Assembly: GCA_037447655.1 (NCBI GenBank)
Contig: JBBHKE010003059.1
Span: forward strand, 1 to 64,000
Length of the DNA stretch: 64,000 nucleotides
Source: Zygnema cylindricum
Lineage: Eukaryota; Streptophyta; Zygnematophyceae; Zygnematales; Zygnemataceae
Direction: 5' to 3'
A program made the translations under genes and the position numbers. Shown here piece after piece: positions 53,834 to 64,000 of this stretch (position 1 is its first letter; each line of letters begins with the position of its first letter). The notes beneath the pieces are model-generated. The model was not told the DNA's origin. It ran no database searches and saw only the letters and a list, made by a program, of their open reading frames with translations.

Positions 53834-54880
53834 AAATCCTCAGAGGGAACAACTTCGAAGAAGCCTCTAGGATAACCCTGACCCCTTTGTGTTTCAGCAA
53901 TAACAACTGCCACCCTGGCAGACAAAAACTCTGACCAACTTCACCCTTGTGAAGGCAAGACTCCCTTGAGTCGATAGCAAAAAGAATCTGTGAATTTGCT
54001 CCCCTGCGCAGTAAGTTATGGAGGGTCAAAGTTGACCTTTTGTACAGAAGCTCTCTCGGAGAGAGGGTCCCATCTCCTATTTTCTAAGTCTTATCTCTCT
54101 CACAGACTCTATCTACTGATGTACGAAGCCAATCAGATTACTCCTCCGTACACAAAAGTACAACTGCCGGTGTACTTTCTGTACGAACATTGTACGACAT
54201 GGCCTAAATGTCGACACATGGTATATCCGGATTCGCTCCCTTAATCCTCGGAGATGCCATGATCCAATGTCATTCCGCCACGTGTCATCCGATGTGGCGA
54301 TGACCAAAAAGCGTCGAAATCCTCTTCCGCGATCTCGACGTTTAATTCCGGCCGTCCGATTAAATTCACATTTAATCGTAGCCGTAATAAATACATACGC
54401 GGTATTCGTTTCGCTAAAGAAATAAATGCGCGGTATTTGTTTCTTATCCGTAATGTAATCCGTACTTTTACATTAATGGATCTATGCCTCCCGTTAACAG
54501 TTTCAGTTAAATGAAAAATCCTACGTGTTAATGTTTAACTAAATATCAAACCCTATGGTTTGTAACACTATGTCTAGACTTAATGGATAAGGCTATCGGC
54601 TACCGGTAGTTTACCGGCTTGCAGGTACTAAGATCAAATCCTGGAGGCAACACATATCTTTTTAGTAAATAAACCCCTAATGGTAAATAAACTAATAATT
54701 ATATCCCGTAAACCTCTGGATAGGCTAGGTAGCCATGGCTCTAGCTTCCTCTCCAATTTCTCAGTGACTGTGACAAGTTTGAGAGTTGGAGAGAGAAGTT
54801 AGAGGTAGACTGCCTCGGCTTCTTTCTATATTTATATTTAGACCTAGAAAATACTTTAAAAAGGACCATTAATTTCTACA
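53814..54880 (-). repeat. 5' LTR of minus-strand copia
   Basis: 1067 bp. A minus-strand TATAAATATAG-type sequence near 54826-54840 may be its TATA box. The gag ATG is 20 bases before its 3' end. Confidence 0.92.
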
Positions 54881-54885
54881 GGAAG

Positions 54886-55612
54886 GAGGGTCGGTGTGAC
54901 AGTGATGGGGGAAATTTGATTGAAGGGGGGAGAAAGAAATAGAGGGACGGGGGGACAGTGAGGTGGGGAAATAGGGATAGAGGGATAAAAAAATAGGGGG
55001 AGGGAGAGAAAGGGGAAGAGTGGGAGAAATGAAAGGAGGGACGGAGGGATGGAGGGACAGTGATGGGGGAAGATGGGATGGAGGAAGGGGAAAATAATTA
55101 AGGGGCAGGGGGGAAATTTTAGCCCGTGGCAGGTATTGGCGCCGAGTCGCCGGATCGGCGCCAGAGGGACAATGAGGCGGGGAAAGAGATATAGAGGGAG
55201 AAAAAAAAGGGCAGGGAGATAGAGGGGCATAGTGGGAGAAATCAGTGGAGGGGCGGAGGAACAGTGATGGGGGAATATGGATTGAAGGGAGAAAAAACAA
55301 AATAGGAGGGAGGGACAGTGAGGTGGGAACTAGGGGTGGAGGGAGGGGGAAAAAGAATTGAGGGAGGGAATTTGCGTCTGACAGGCGCCGGCGGTAGGTT
55401 GGCGCTGGAGGGAGAGAGAGGTGGGGAGAGAGGGATGGAGAGAAGGAGAGAGAGGGACAGAGTGGGAGAAAGGAAGGGAGAGATAGAGGACAGTTAGGGG
55501 GGGAATTAGGGAAGGGAGGGGATACGGGAAAAAAGTAGAGGGAGGGAATTCGCATCTGAGAAGCGCCGGCGCCGATCTGGTGCCGGCGGCAGAGAGAGGT
55601 GGGGAGAGAGTT
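54886..55612. repeat. GA-rich block with GGCGCC-containing repeats
   Basis: GA-rich, with three degenerate inserts of CGCCGGCG/GGCGCCAG type (55140-55165, 55380-55405, 55560-55590), each followed by GAGAGAGGTGGGGAGAGAG. Spacing about 180-250 bp. No gene. Confidence 0.8.
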
Positions 55613-56580
55613 TTTCAAGCATTTTACCCCCTTTGAGGGTAAATCATACAATTCGCACAATTAAAAAAAATAAAAAAATGGTTGACTTTATTAAAAAGCG
55701 CGATGGTAAACCATCTGAGCCCACGGGAACAAAAGGAAGTAGCACGGCAAAAACTGAAAAAACTACATGTCCGGGGAAGAAACAAAAACAATAAGCGAGG
55801 CAAAAGCAACGAAAACACGAATAGATGGCTAGTAGACAGAAAACACCCAAAGAAGCAAAAAACAACAAACAAAACATCAAAGGAAATAGCTAACACCTAT
55901 CAACAAAACCCCAACATAACTAAAAATCTACGCAAAGCAACCACGTAAGTCCTCGAATCCCGGAGGAGCACGAGGAGGGAGTTCCGGGACACGTTGACGA
56001 TCCATAGCCGCAATAGACGATCCAAGGAGGATAGAAGCCTGCACTCGCTGAAGGGCCACCGATAAAAGTTGACGGTAAAAGGAAGTAAATACTGAAACCG
56101 ACGGGCTCCAGGTCCCCGCCACTCGAACGAACGCCGACCACAAGCACGCAGGAACTCGTCCAAAGCCACATAAATTTAAGTGCAGGTTGTGTAAAAACTA
56201 TACGATTTACCCTCGACATTATGGCAAATTAGGGCAACATTGCAATTACGCTATGAGATGTGAATTTGGGATATTTGTGTGAAATGATTATTTCCGTTAA
56301 TCCGTTTAACCTATCGACATTTTAGAAAAATAAAGTTGCTAACTATTGCACTGTAATTGTATGTTTTGTGGAAAAAAATGGGGATTGTTTGAAAAATTGG
56401 TTGATAACTACCAGAATAGTCGATATTTGATGTCATTTTCTCCAAAAGCCTAAAAACAAAGAACAAGTGAAATAATATGTTGAGAGAATTATGAGAAAGT
56501 TTGAAGTAATCTAATTGGCCAAATCCCAAAAGGCTTAACTTTGTGACACACTGTGACTAGAGTGGGCGTTATTGTGCTTC
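55613..56580. other. Intergenic, unassigned open frames
   Basis: An 88-codon Lys/Asn-rich frame (55682-55948) and a stop-to-stop frame near 56073-56282 containing KFKCRLCKNY and GQHCNYAMRC (a possible zinc-binding pattern). Neither has a recognisable domain, and both may be chance. Confidence 0.35.
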
Positions 56581-56987
56581 ACACCAGACATCCCCCTCCC
56601 AGATTTATCATTTACCATTTGCCATTGACCATTTGTCAAGTATTTCCATACATCCTATATACACTCAAACCGTTCCTGAAGTCTTCAACATTTAATTCCA
56701 TTTGACAACCAAAGAAGCAAAAAGCTCCATAGAATGCATGTAGGAGGATTTCTTGATAGAATGGCAATTAACTATTTACGTAAACTGGTGATACTGGTCA
56801 GTTACCAAAGAAACCGTACAGGAAAATATAGGATGCTCTATTTTAAGTGAAGGTTTTTCAGGTAAACTTTTTCTAAAACTACTTCGATTATGGACCAGTA
56901 ATAGTGCACAGATAAAAACTTTATTAAACATTCCATTCTTCTTTCCATCAGATGTGACTGATGTCAAACTACACCACTCATCATTTT
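56581..56987. other. Intergenic, no gene seen
   Basis: AT-rich; near-repeat TTTACCATTTGCCATTGACC at 56609. No coding signal. Confidence 0.5.
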
Positions 56988-57171
56988 TAGTGTTAAAATT
57001 TTTTTAGCCACTTGAAACTTCTTTCCTCTGTGCACACTTGTCGGATTATCAATCCGACGGTTACTATTGGAATGCAAGATTCTCACCTTCCTATTGGGAG
57101 TCTCCCATGAAAAATTGGAAAGTGTGCACAGAGAAAATATGTTTTAAGTGGCAAAAAAAACATCAACACTA
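56988..57171. mobile_element. Small palindromic MITE, best copy, 184 bp
   Basis: Left TAGTGTTAAAATTTTTTTAG then CCACTTGAAAC and CTCTGTGCACACTTGTCGG; the right arm is its complement (GTGTGCACAGAGAAAATATG, AAGTGGC, AACACTA). Ends TAGTGTT/AACACTA recall hAT termini, but no 8 bp duplication is seen. Confidence 0.7.
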
Positions 57172-58521
57172 ATAGCGATACATGATGTCTTTGTCGGATT
57201 TAACTACCTCCTCTCCATTCGTTTTTTTCAGGGTTATTCATTTTTTCAAAATAGTATTGCTTTCTCCAAGACATTAACTTTCCCTCTAGTGTAGAGTTAG
57301 TATTGAACATAACCAGTTACCCTGATACATCGATGATGTACCATATAATCTTTTTTTTATAATGTTTTATATAATCTCCTTTTTATAATGTATTAACTAT
57401 AATAGAAACAAATCTCCCTACACTTCAATTTTTTCAAGCCACATTTTCCAAAACAGGTAAACTTGAAACTTTCAAAATAAGACGTTTTTCTTCATTTTTA
57501 AACGGGATACTTTTTAAAAAAGTAGTTAATATTGTACAGACACATTACCTCAATACATTGATTACAAATAATCGAAAAACTAAATCAAAACAAAAAAGAC
57601 CACCGAAAAACAAACAATTAACTAAAAAACCTGTACTTTAATGAGGTTTAAATAAAAAATCTGAATCCAGAAAGGAAGATGTATCTCAATATACAAAGAT
57701 TAGGAAATGAATCCTTCATATTTAAACAGGGAACATATGGACCTCCGGTTTGTTGTTTTCTTTAAAAAAAAAAAAAGATTTACGAAGACCCTCGTTCTTT
57801 AAAAACCCGTCTGGCACTCTTCTCTCTCTCTCTCTCTCCCCCTCTCAATACTGTTAGTCCCAATACATCAGTTAACAGATCCTCCTTTAAAACGTGAAAA
57901 ACCTACAATTTTGACTTTTACCGATTCTAATCATTTCGACAGTCAAAAGATTTTCTCAAACAATCCAAAAGTTCTTATTTCATTACTAGAAACATAGGCC
58001 AAATGTTTTTACAAAAAGCTGCCTATGTTTTTTTTTCCGACCCTCCCAACTCAAAATGGTGTCTTTTCTTTTAGTCAGTACACTTGAATCTTCCGTAATT
58101 TCCGGAAATTTCCAGAGTTTTCCGTAAATTCCGAAATTTCTGGATTTTTCGTAACTTTCGTTTTAGTCTTTAGAGCAAGCAATAATCGCAATTTTTGCCG
58201 TCTTAAATAACTCCTTAAAAACTATTTTAACTTCAATCTAATTTACCACACTTCCATTGACAAAATAAATATTAATAAACACTCGACCCGCTTGTTAAGT
58301 CGTTTACTCGATCTCAAACGTGACATCTGTCTCCTTTTATTCTCCCACGAAAACCCTCTCCCACAAAAACCTCACCCACGAAAAACCTCTCCCACGAAAA
58401 ACTCCTCCCACAAAAAACCTCTCCCGGGAAAACCTCTCCTTCTCCCACGAAAACCTCTCCCACGAAAAACCTTTCCCACAAAAACCTCAAAAACTGTCCT
58501 CCCTTGAATAGTACAATATCC
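57172..58521. other. Intergenic downstream of the EF-hand/TPR gene
   Basis: AT-rich, CT microsatellite at 57820-57845, minisatellite at 58340-58495. No gene. Confidence 0.5.
58340..58495. repeat. Minisatellite, about 15-18 bp unit
   Basis: About nine copies of CTCCCACGAAAAACCT with variants, just beyond the 3' end of the EF-hand/TPR gene. Confidence 0.9.
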
Positions 58522-58737
58522 TCAAACAGGAAACTCCTTAAATTTGTACGACTTCATTTTCAACTTCACCGGGATTTTCCTTTCACTGAAACAGTAGGAA
58601 CACAAGTCGAATTTGTTTTCTATTTCTCTGTACCGAAGACCAACAATAGTATAACTGCAAACGGCACAAACGTGCTTCACATGTCGGAAGCGATCATTTG
58701 CTTCGAGGTTCAAAATAACTCTCCAAATAGGCATCTC
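58522..58737 (-). CDS. EF-hand/TPR gene, exon 4 (zinc ribbon)
   Basis: EMPIWRVILNLEANDRFRHV, then HVCAVC and LCSYCF with basic spacing, ending YKFKEFPV. The ILxLEAND wording is the hallmark before the zinc motif in plant homologues. The junction with exon 3 skips a few residues found in homologues, so a small extra exon between 58738 and 59575 is possible. Confidence 0.82.
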   Translation of the reverse strand, partial: EMPIWRVILNLEANDRFRHVKHVCAVCSYTIVGLRYREIENKFDLCSYCFSERKIPVKLKMKSYKFKEFPV

Positions 58738-61700
58738 CTGAAAAAATAAAAAAGGAACAAAAAAGAAACAAACAAACAAACAACAAAAAAAGGCTCAAAA
58801 GCACAGTTTCAGCAGTCAAGTATGGTGGCATAACGGAGAAAAGGACAAGAAATCTCATACATTGTACTCTGCCCATCTTCGCCGGTATAAAGGAATGATA
58901 GGAAATGAGTATCAAATTAGTATCAAATAGGAAATGACTATCAAATTAGTATCAACATTACTATTTCTAGGGTAGGGTCGTGTAATTATAGGGTCTAGTG
59001 GCTGAATATAGTCCCACTCCCTATTATCATTGATAGCGATGTGACAAGATAGTCAAGATATGTGTTGATGATACTAACAGAAATGGAGAGAGAACACCTA
59101 CCAGAGGGTGTGGATTCTTGGAAAACAAAAAAAACAAAAACAAATCAGATTATCGGCATTTATGATCCCAACCATTTATTGTACCAATTACAACACGTTA
59201 ACACATTCTTGACATGACCTTTTATGAACAAGAATATGAAGAAGTTTCTAAGAAGAATGAGAAGTGAACTAACAGATATACTTGATAACGAGAATTGTGT
59301 TGAACATGTTTCCTTAGTTGAACAATTCTCCCAAAAACAGACCATAAATTGAAAGCCCAAAAACACCGAAACCCAATACCAGAAAGTTCATACATTCCCT
59401 CCCTGTTTCCTGCACTTTACTTGAAAAATTACGTACACATGACGCCCTAACACATGTTTTACGTAATATTACTAAATAAAGCGATAAATACACATTCCCC
59501 TCTACGATAAAGACACAGGTTAGGCAACTTAAAAACAGGGCGGGCTCAAAAAAAAAAAAGGTTCTCCTTTCTCACCGTATCAATAGCATTTGAAAAATCC
59601 TTCTGGGAGAACAGACCACCGACCGGCCGAGAGGGAACCGAAGGAGGAGTAAATCCCGCGAGATAAACTGCCTGAAGCAATTCGACAAAAGCTTCTGTCT
59701 CCCCTCTCGAAATCCCATCAGAATCTCCATTTCTTCGACTCATTAAGAAATTAAACGCCACCTTTTTGCGTTCTTCCATTGGTCCAGAACAGGCTAAGGC
59801 AATCGAGGCGGCAAAAAGGCCAGAATCGACATTTCCATTATCGACAAGTTTACTTATTACTTTTTCATTCAACGCTTTCATCGCTTCCTGAAACGTTTCC
59901 GGTTCCAGATAATCGAGAAGTTTCCTTACGATTATTTCTAAAGCCGGTTTTCGAACCGTTCGTTCCTTTCCATTGTCGCTCGATTTCGCGGCCATAAAAA
60001 CTTCTTGTAGTTTTGAAACAGGACAACGACATAATCTTGTAGCTTTCTGTCAGGATAAAGAAAGAAAAAAAAAATGATACAAATTAACATCAAGGCATTA
60101 ACTTTTCAAGGCGTCAGTTGATTAAAGTACACCGTGAATCATTTCTAAAGTACAGAAATATAAAGCGTTCGGTTTATACTAGCATTATTAGCAATGTGGT
60201 TGGTATTAAATTGTTCGGCAGTCGCGGTAAAATAAGGTTAATGCAATATTTGTGGTCAGGAGGAACAAACAGGAGGAGGAAAAGGCCATACCGGAGGAAG
60301 CGAGAAAGGGGAACGGAGGTCGGGGTAAAGGACAGAAGGCAGAAGAAGGATCGGCGGAAACATCGCGTTACCGCCAGGTCAGGAGGAAAAAAAGAGAAGA
60401 AAAAAAAAAGAGGATCGGAAATCTCAGAATTAATCAGATCAATAAAAAACCTCGTGTTTTTAAAAATCAATCATAGCTCTGAAGAACTCCTTTCATGTTA
60501 CTTAAACCTCTTTCCTCCCAAACACATTTGTTCGTGAAAAAATTAAGTCACTAAGCCACTGACGGATTAGGTAGTTACGGAACCATAGGAACGCCCAACA
60601 CAGTTAAACTGTATCCACTCCTGTACTCGACAAAAACATTCCAAAAAAATTTCCAAAAAACATTAACAAAAAGATTGTAAAAAACCCTCTTACCTGAAAA
60701 GCCCAAATATCAAGAGCAGAAAGAAGCTCCCGGGGACTACACGATTTCTCGTCAACCATTTCAATTGAATTTTCTTCGACCACAATGCTCGAAGCCGCTC
60801 CAAAATTAAACTTCTCCTCACCAATAGTGGAACTCGGTACTGTTTCCGTCTCCGTAGGCAAACTTTTCTTCTTTTTCGAGATACGTTTCAGTTGCCGTAA
60901 AGCATCATAAAGCTCCACCCTATTTGTCATTTTCAAAGCCTGTTGTAAACCTTTCTCTGCTTCTGCTCCTTTCCCGCACCCTAAAAGCGAAACAGCTTTA
61001 TTTAATTCGGCTTTCCATGACTTTGGGTCCAACTTTAAAACCTCTTTATACTGTTCAACTGCCGCCTGATACATTCCTTGACTCCGATAAAGACCTCCGA
61101 GATTATACAATGCTTGAACATGATTGGGTTGAAGTTGAATCGCATGCTCAAATTCCTGTCGAGCTCGAATATCTTCTCCTTTCGCATGTAAAGTAGTTCC
61201 TAATTCACAATGGGCATCGGCATACTCAGGGTTGATATCAAGGGCATGTTCTAAGGCTTCTGCAGCTGCCGAGATATCTCCCAGAGCGTATGAAGCACTC
61301 CCGAGGAGCTTTAAAGTACGAAAATGTTTAGGATTAAGAATCGCAGCTTCTCGATAATGATAACATGCGTTCATTAACATGCCCTCAGCCTCCAACGCAA
61401 TGCCCAGGTTTACATGCACCTGGAGAAACGGAAAACAGTAAGTAAAAATCAGAAATGCGAATTAAAACGATAACGCCAAGTAGAAATCTCCCAAGCCCTC
61501 CCCCTCGTCCTCCCTCCATGGACCACACATGACTGCAGCCGATACAATCGTTGCAATTAAAATTTCAGTTAAAATTAGAATCAGTAATTGGGTGAGTATA
61601 CCTACTGGTGAAACTGGCCAGTAACACCGAAATCGTACAAAAAAACGTGTGTTTTTACAAAACCGTATGCTTTTTAGTACGAAAACTACAACAACTAAAG

Positions 61701-63137
61701 GCTTAAGGAATTCCCCTATTATAGGTGGAAAAAAAGGTATTCATATAAGGTATTTCTAAAAGGTATTTTTAGGTGTTCACCTGTTTAAAGCATTAATAAG
61801 TGGCCAAAAGTAGGTCCAAGAAAGATTCCCACACAGACATTACAACATATACAATAGAAAGTTTCTAGGGCAATTATCAAAAATACACTCAATCATCTCA
61901 TTTTTAGAAACATAGAACAATGCCAAAAGAATCCTCACACTCCTCACGCCAGTAAAAGGAGACAATTGAGAAGGGTATAAGTGAAAAAATTCATTGAAAG
62001 TTAAATTTGGGAAGAATGTAAGTGACAAAACTCTCTGAAAGTAGAGTTTAGTGAAATTGTTAGTTGACAAGACAGCAGCCTAGCTTTAAACAAAGGAGAA
62101 AAGACAGTCATGTCTAGTCATTAAAAACAATAAAACGAAAACGTTGAAAAATATCACCAAAAAAACAAACAAACAAAAAACAATTAAAAAAAGAAAACAA
62201 AGGTTCCGACCAACAACATATCTACCAAACAATATCACCTAACAGGGCAAAACAAACAGAAATTAGCGCAACGGGGTCGAAACAAAAAAGACAAACAAAA
62301 AAAAAAAAAAAAAGGTTGAAAGAAAACACCGACCTGGGGCAATATGGCGCTGTTGCTTAGAGTATCCATTTTGGCATTTTCAAGTGCAGTTTTGAACTCC
62401 ACTTTAGCTTCTTGTACATTTCCTAAAGAGTACAAAGCACTCCCACACAAAAAATGACCACGTACATCCTTTTCACGAAAGGAAATTGCCCTCCTAAAAC
62501 TGAGAACAGCTTCCTCTTGTAGTCCTTTCCCCATCAACCCTCTCCCAACATACATATGTGCCTCAAACGCCGCGTCTGGAGGCTCTTGATCTGTTTTTTG
62601 TCGAAGGAGAGTAAGCTCCCTTGAGAGCATCAACGAAGGCTCCAAAACCTTTGTATCTCCCCAACTCAATTTCTCATGTCGTGTCAAAATCAGCTCCAAG
62701 TCATCTAAAAGGGAATGTGTACTCTCGAAGACATATTTTGGAGTTGTCAAAATTTCTAAAGTGATTAAATCGTCATCTGGAGAATCGTCGAGTTCTGCTT
62801 GTTCCTCTTCCTCTTCCTCTTCTAAAGTTAACCCTAAAGCTGCAAAATCTCTATTCACATCTCCGGCTCCATCATCGTAAGTTCTTCGAAGTCCGTCAAG
62901 ACTAAGCCCCGCTTCGGGCTTGATAAATTCGCTATAAGTTTTGAAAACTTCGTCCAGAATCGACGAAATTTGATCATCGCTAAATCGAACGCGAGGATTT
63001 ACAGCAACTACGAGAGCTGCCATTTCGATTTTACTAAGTCTTCCATCTCTGTTTGCATCAAATTTTTGGAAAATCCTTTGTATTTTCTTGTTTCGTTCAT
63101 AGGAAGGGTCATGAGGATCCAAAGAGGCGACAACCAT
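58522..63137 (-). CDS. EF-hand and TPR-repeat protein with C-terminal zinc ribbon, complete, four exons
   Basis: Exons (minus strand) 63137-62334, 61419-60694, 60046-59576 and 58737-58522; 2217 nt, 738 residues. All introns are phase 0: CCCCAG/GTCGGT..CTCCAG/GTGCAT, TTTCAG/GTAAGA..CTGACAG/AAAGC, GATACG/GTGAGA..TTTTCAG/GAGAT. Residues 27-38 are a canonical EF-hand loop (DANRDGRLSKIE). TPRs occupy about 205-440 (AILNPKHFRTLKLLGSASYA, YADAHCELGTTLHAKGE, NHVQALYNLGGLYRSQGMY). The C-terminus (CAVCSYTIVGLRYREIENKF then CSYC) is a ZZ-like Cys pair motif. This is the land-plant family of calcium-binding TPR proteins (about 800 residues, Arabidopsis At1g05150 type); function is largely unknown, presumably a calcium-regulated scaffold. 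The start was chosen at MVVASLDPHD; an in-frame ATG lies 14 codons upstream. Confidence 0.9.
59576..60046 (-). CDS. EF-hand/TPR gene, exon 3
   Basis: KATRLCRCPVSKLQEVFMAA at the start continues the FQ/(R/K)xTRL junction of homologues; RKPALEIIVRKLLDYLEPET then FQEAMKALNEKV follow. The ATG within the exon (59995) is internal, not a start. Confidence 0.88.
60047..60693 (-). other. Intron 2 of the EF-hand/TPR gene
   Basis: Non-coding; the open frame at 60118-60537 on the plus strand has no support. Confidence 0.8.
61420..62333 (-). other. Intron 1 of the EF-hand/TPR gene
   Basis: Non-coding, AT-rich, with A-rich runs near 62290-62313 on the plus strand. Confidence 0.8.
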
Positions 63138-64000
63138 GATTGGCTGCTTTGCAAGGATTTCAAAATATCCAAAGAACAATTCCTTCTTCTTAACACGGTT
63201 TCTTTTTTAACTATGATTCTATATATTTTAGCTGCCTTTACAATCTTTTCACTGTCTTTCACTATCGTTTACTGTCTTTTACTATTGTTTACCTTTTACA
63301 TAATCCTTAAAAGAGCAATTATTTTTTCTTAGCACAGTGTCTTTCACAGTCTTTTACTGCCTTTTGCTGTCTATTACTACCTTTACTAAATCCTCCAGTA
63401 GTTAGGACGACTTGAAAAGAACTTGTAGTGAACAAGCTGAGACAGAAATAATTGAAGAACTTTTCAAAAACCTCGTAAAATTCACAGAAATTATGTCGAC
63501 AAATAATCTTTACGGTCACTCTAAATCAAGATAGGTGTCAATTGTAAAATGGAAGTCTGGAAAAGAATTTAACACAATATCAGACTGAGCCATCAATAAT
63601 AAGAGAGAAAAAGGACAAAATGATTGACAGATGAAAAACTGCCAAAGTTGAGGAAAATGTACGGACACTTTTTTTTGAAGGAAACAAGTTTTCTCTCACT
63701 GCCATATATCTTTCTAAAGTCTCTTTTTATCTTCTTGATTCTCTCCGCTTTTCCTTACAGTTATCCTGTTTTCTTGTTACTTAATAATGTGGACGATGTT
63801 GATATTAACTAATCCAAAACTCTTACTTCGTCAAGATACACCAACTACTGGAGGAAAATGGAGGGCTGGCTAATGAAAATTATGTATTTTACAGTAAGTA
63901 AAGTTTTCTCTCGTACATTTCCAAAAGAAAAAAAGGAAATTTAAAGAGAAAAAGGAGAAAAGAAGCAATTAGAACACGAAAAAGAGTTGAATATACTCGA
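63138..64000. other. Upstream region of the EF-hand/TPR gene
   Basis: AT-rich with repeated ACTGTCTTTTACTATYGTTTAC words (63250-63370). Likely leader and promoter. No other gene seen to the window end. Confidence 0.5.

Larger units (their letters stand above)
48357..54880 (-). mobile_element. Ty1/copia LTR retrotransposon, minus strand, half-tRNA primed
   Basis: Minus-strand element with LTRs 53814-54880 (5', 1067 bp) and 48357-49463 (3', 1107 bp), TGTAGAAATTAATGG...CAGAGTTTT, and GGAAG target duplications (48352-48356 and 54881-54885). Gag, protease, integrase, reverse transcriptase and RNase H are all present, with a few stops and two gag frameshifts. The integrase catalytic Glu is changed to Asp. 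It sits in GA-rich sequence on both sides. Confidence 0.94.

Noticed and set aside
55682-55948. 88-codon Lys/Asn-rich open frame
   Set aside because: Low complexity and A-rich; no family resemblance.
56073-56282. Stop-to-stop frame with CRLC and HCNYAMRC (zinc-like)
   Set aside because: Only one Cys pair is convincing and neither splice sites nor neighbours support an exon.
60118-60537. 139-codon plus-strand frame
   Set aside because: Lies in intron 2 of the EF-hand/TPR gene; basic low-complexity composition.

Overview
The window is nuclear DNA of a streptophyte, most likely a charophyte green alga or early-diverging land plant. Three lines point there: a plant-type EF-hand/TPR gene, the N-terminal exons of a RWA (wall-polysaccharide O-acetylation) gene, and a DUF1350 exon with a plastid-transit-like N-terminus; a chromovirus-type Ty3 element also has a plant-style initiator tRNA-Met primer site. 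The species cannot be named from sequence alone. Most of the 64 kb is repeats; only about 3 kb is convincingly host coding sequence. All gene models were read by eye.

Layout. 1-4300: decayed Ty1/copia piece joined inside its reverse transcriptase to a Ty3-type integrase ending in a PHD finger. 4300-9590: TIR elements (hAT-like, TA-target mariner-like, TAA/TTA-target Harbinger-like) and a 1.2 kb inverted repeat. 9587-13246: four tandem ~930 bp units, each with short TIRs and each bounded by TTGGT(A/G), carrying 49 bp minisatellites. 13683-24687: a Harbinger-like element with at least four nested layers: a 49 bp tandem array, split by a TA-target MITE, itself split by a 7.8 kb Ty3/gypsy chromovirus with CCTTG target duplications.

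25.9-30 kb: first three coding exons of the RWA-like gene (+); exons 2-3 are duplicated next to a 10-N assembly gap, and the rest is not visible. 30-35.3 kb: purine/pyrimidine-rich and short tandem repeats. 35.3-35.8 kb: first exon of a DUF1350 gene (-), with CACGTG boxes. 36-39 kb: two abutting Harbinger-like elements with nested insertions. 39.7-45.3 kb: nearly complete Ty1/copia element (+). 45.5-48.4 kb: another TIR element, an unidentified broken coding stretch and GA-rich repeats. 48.4-54.9 kb: a second nearly complete copia element (-). 58.5-63.1 kb: a complete four-exon EF-hand/TPR/zinc-ribbon gene (-).

Most notable: both nearly complete copia elements start gag inside the LTR and have, directly after the LTR, a primer site complementary to the anticodon arm of initiator tRNA-Met (15 of 15 bases in the minus-strand copy). 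This is the half-tRNA priming known from Drosophila copia, but here the primer site is inside the gag reading frame and encodes a conserved xGPPSR motif. The nested insertions can be tested against reconstructed empty sites present in this same window.
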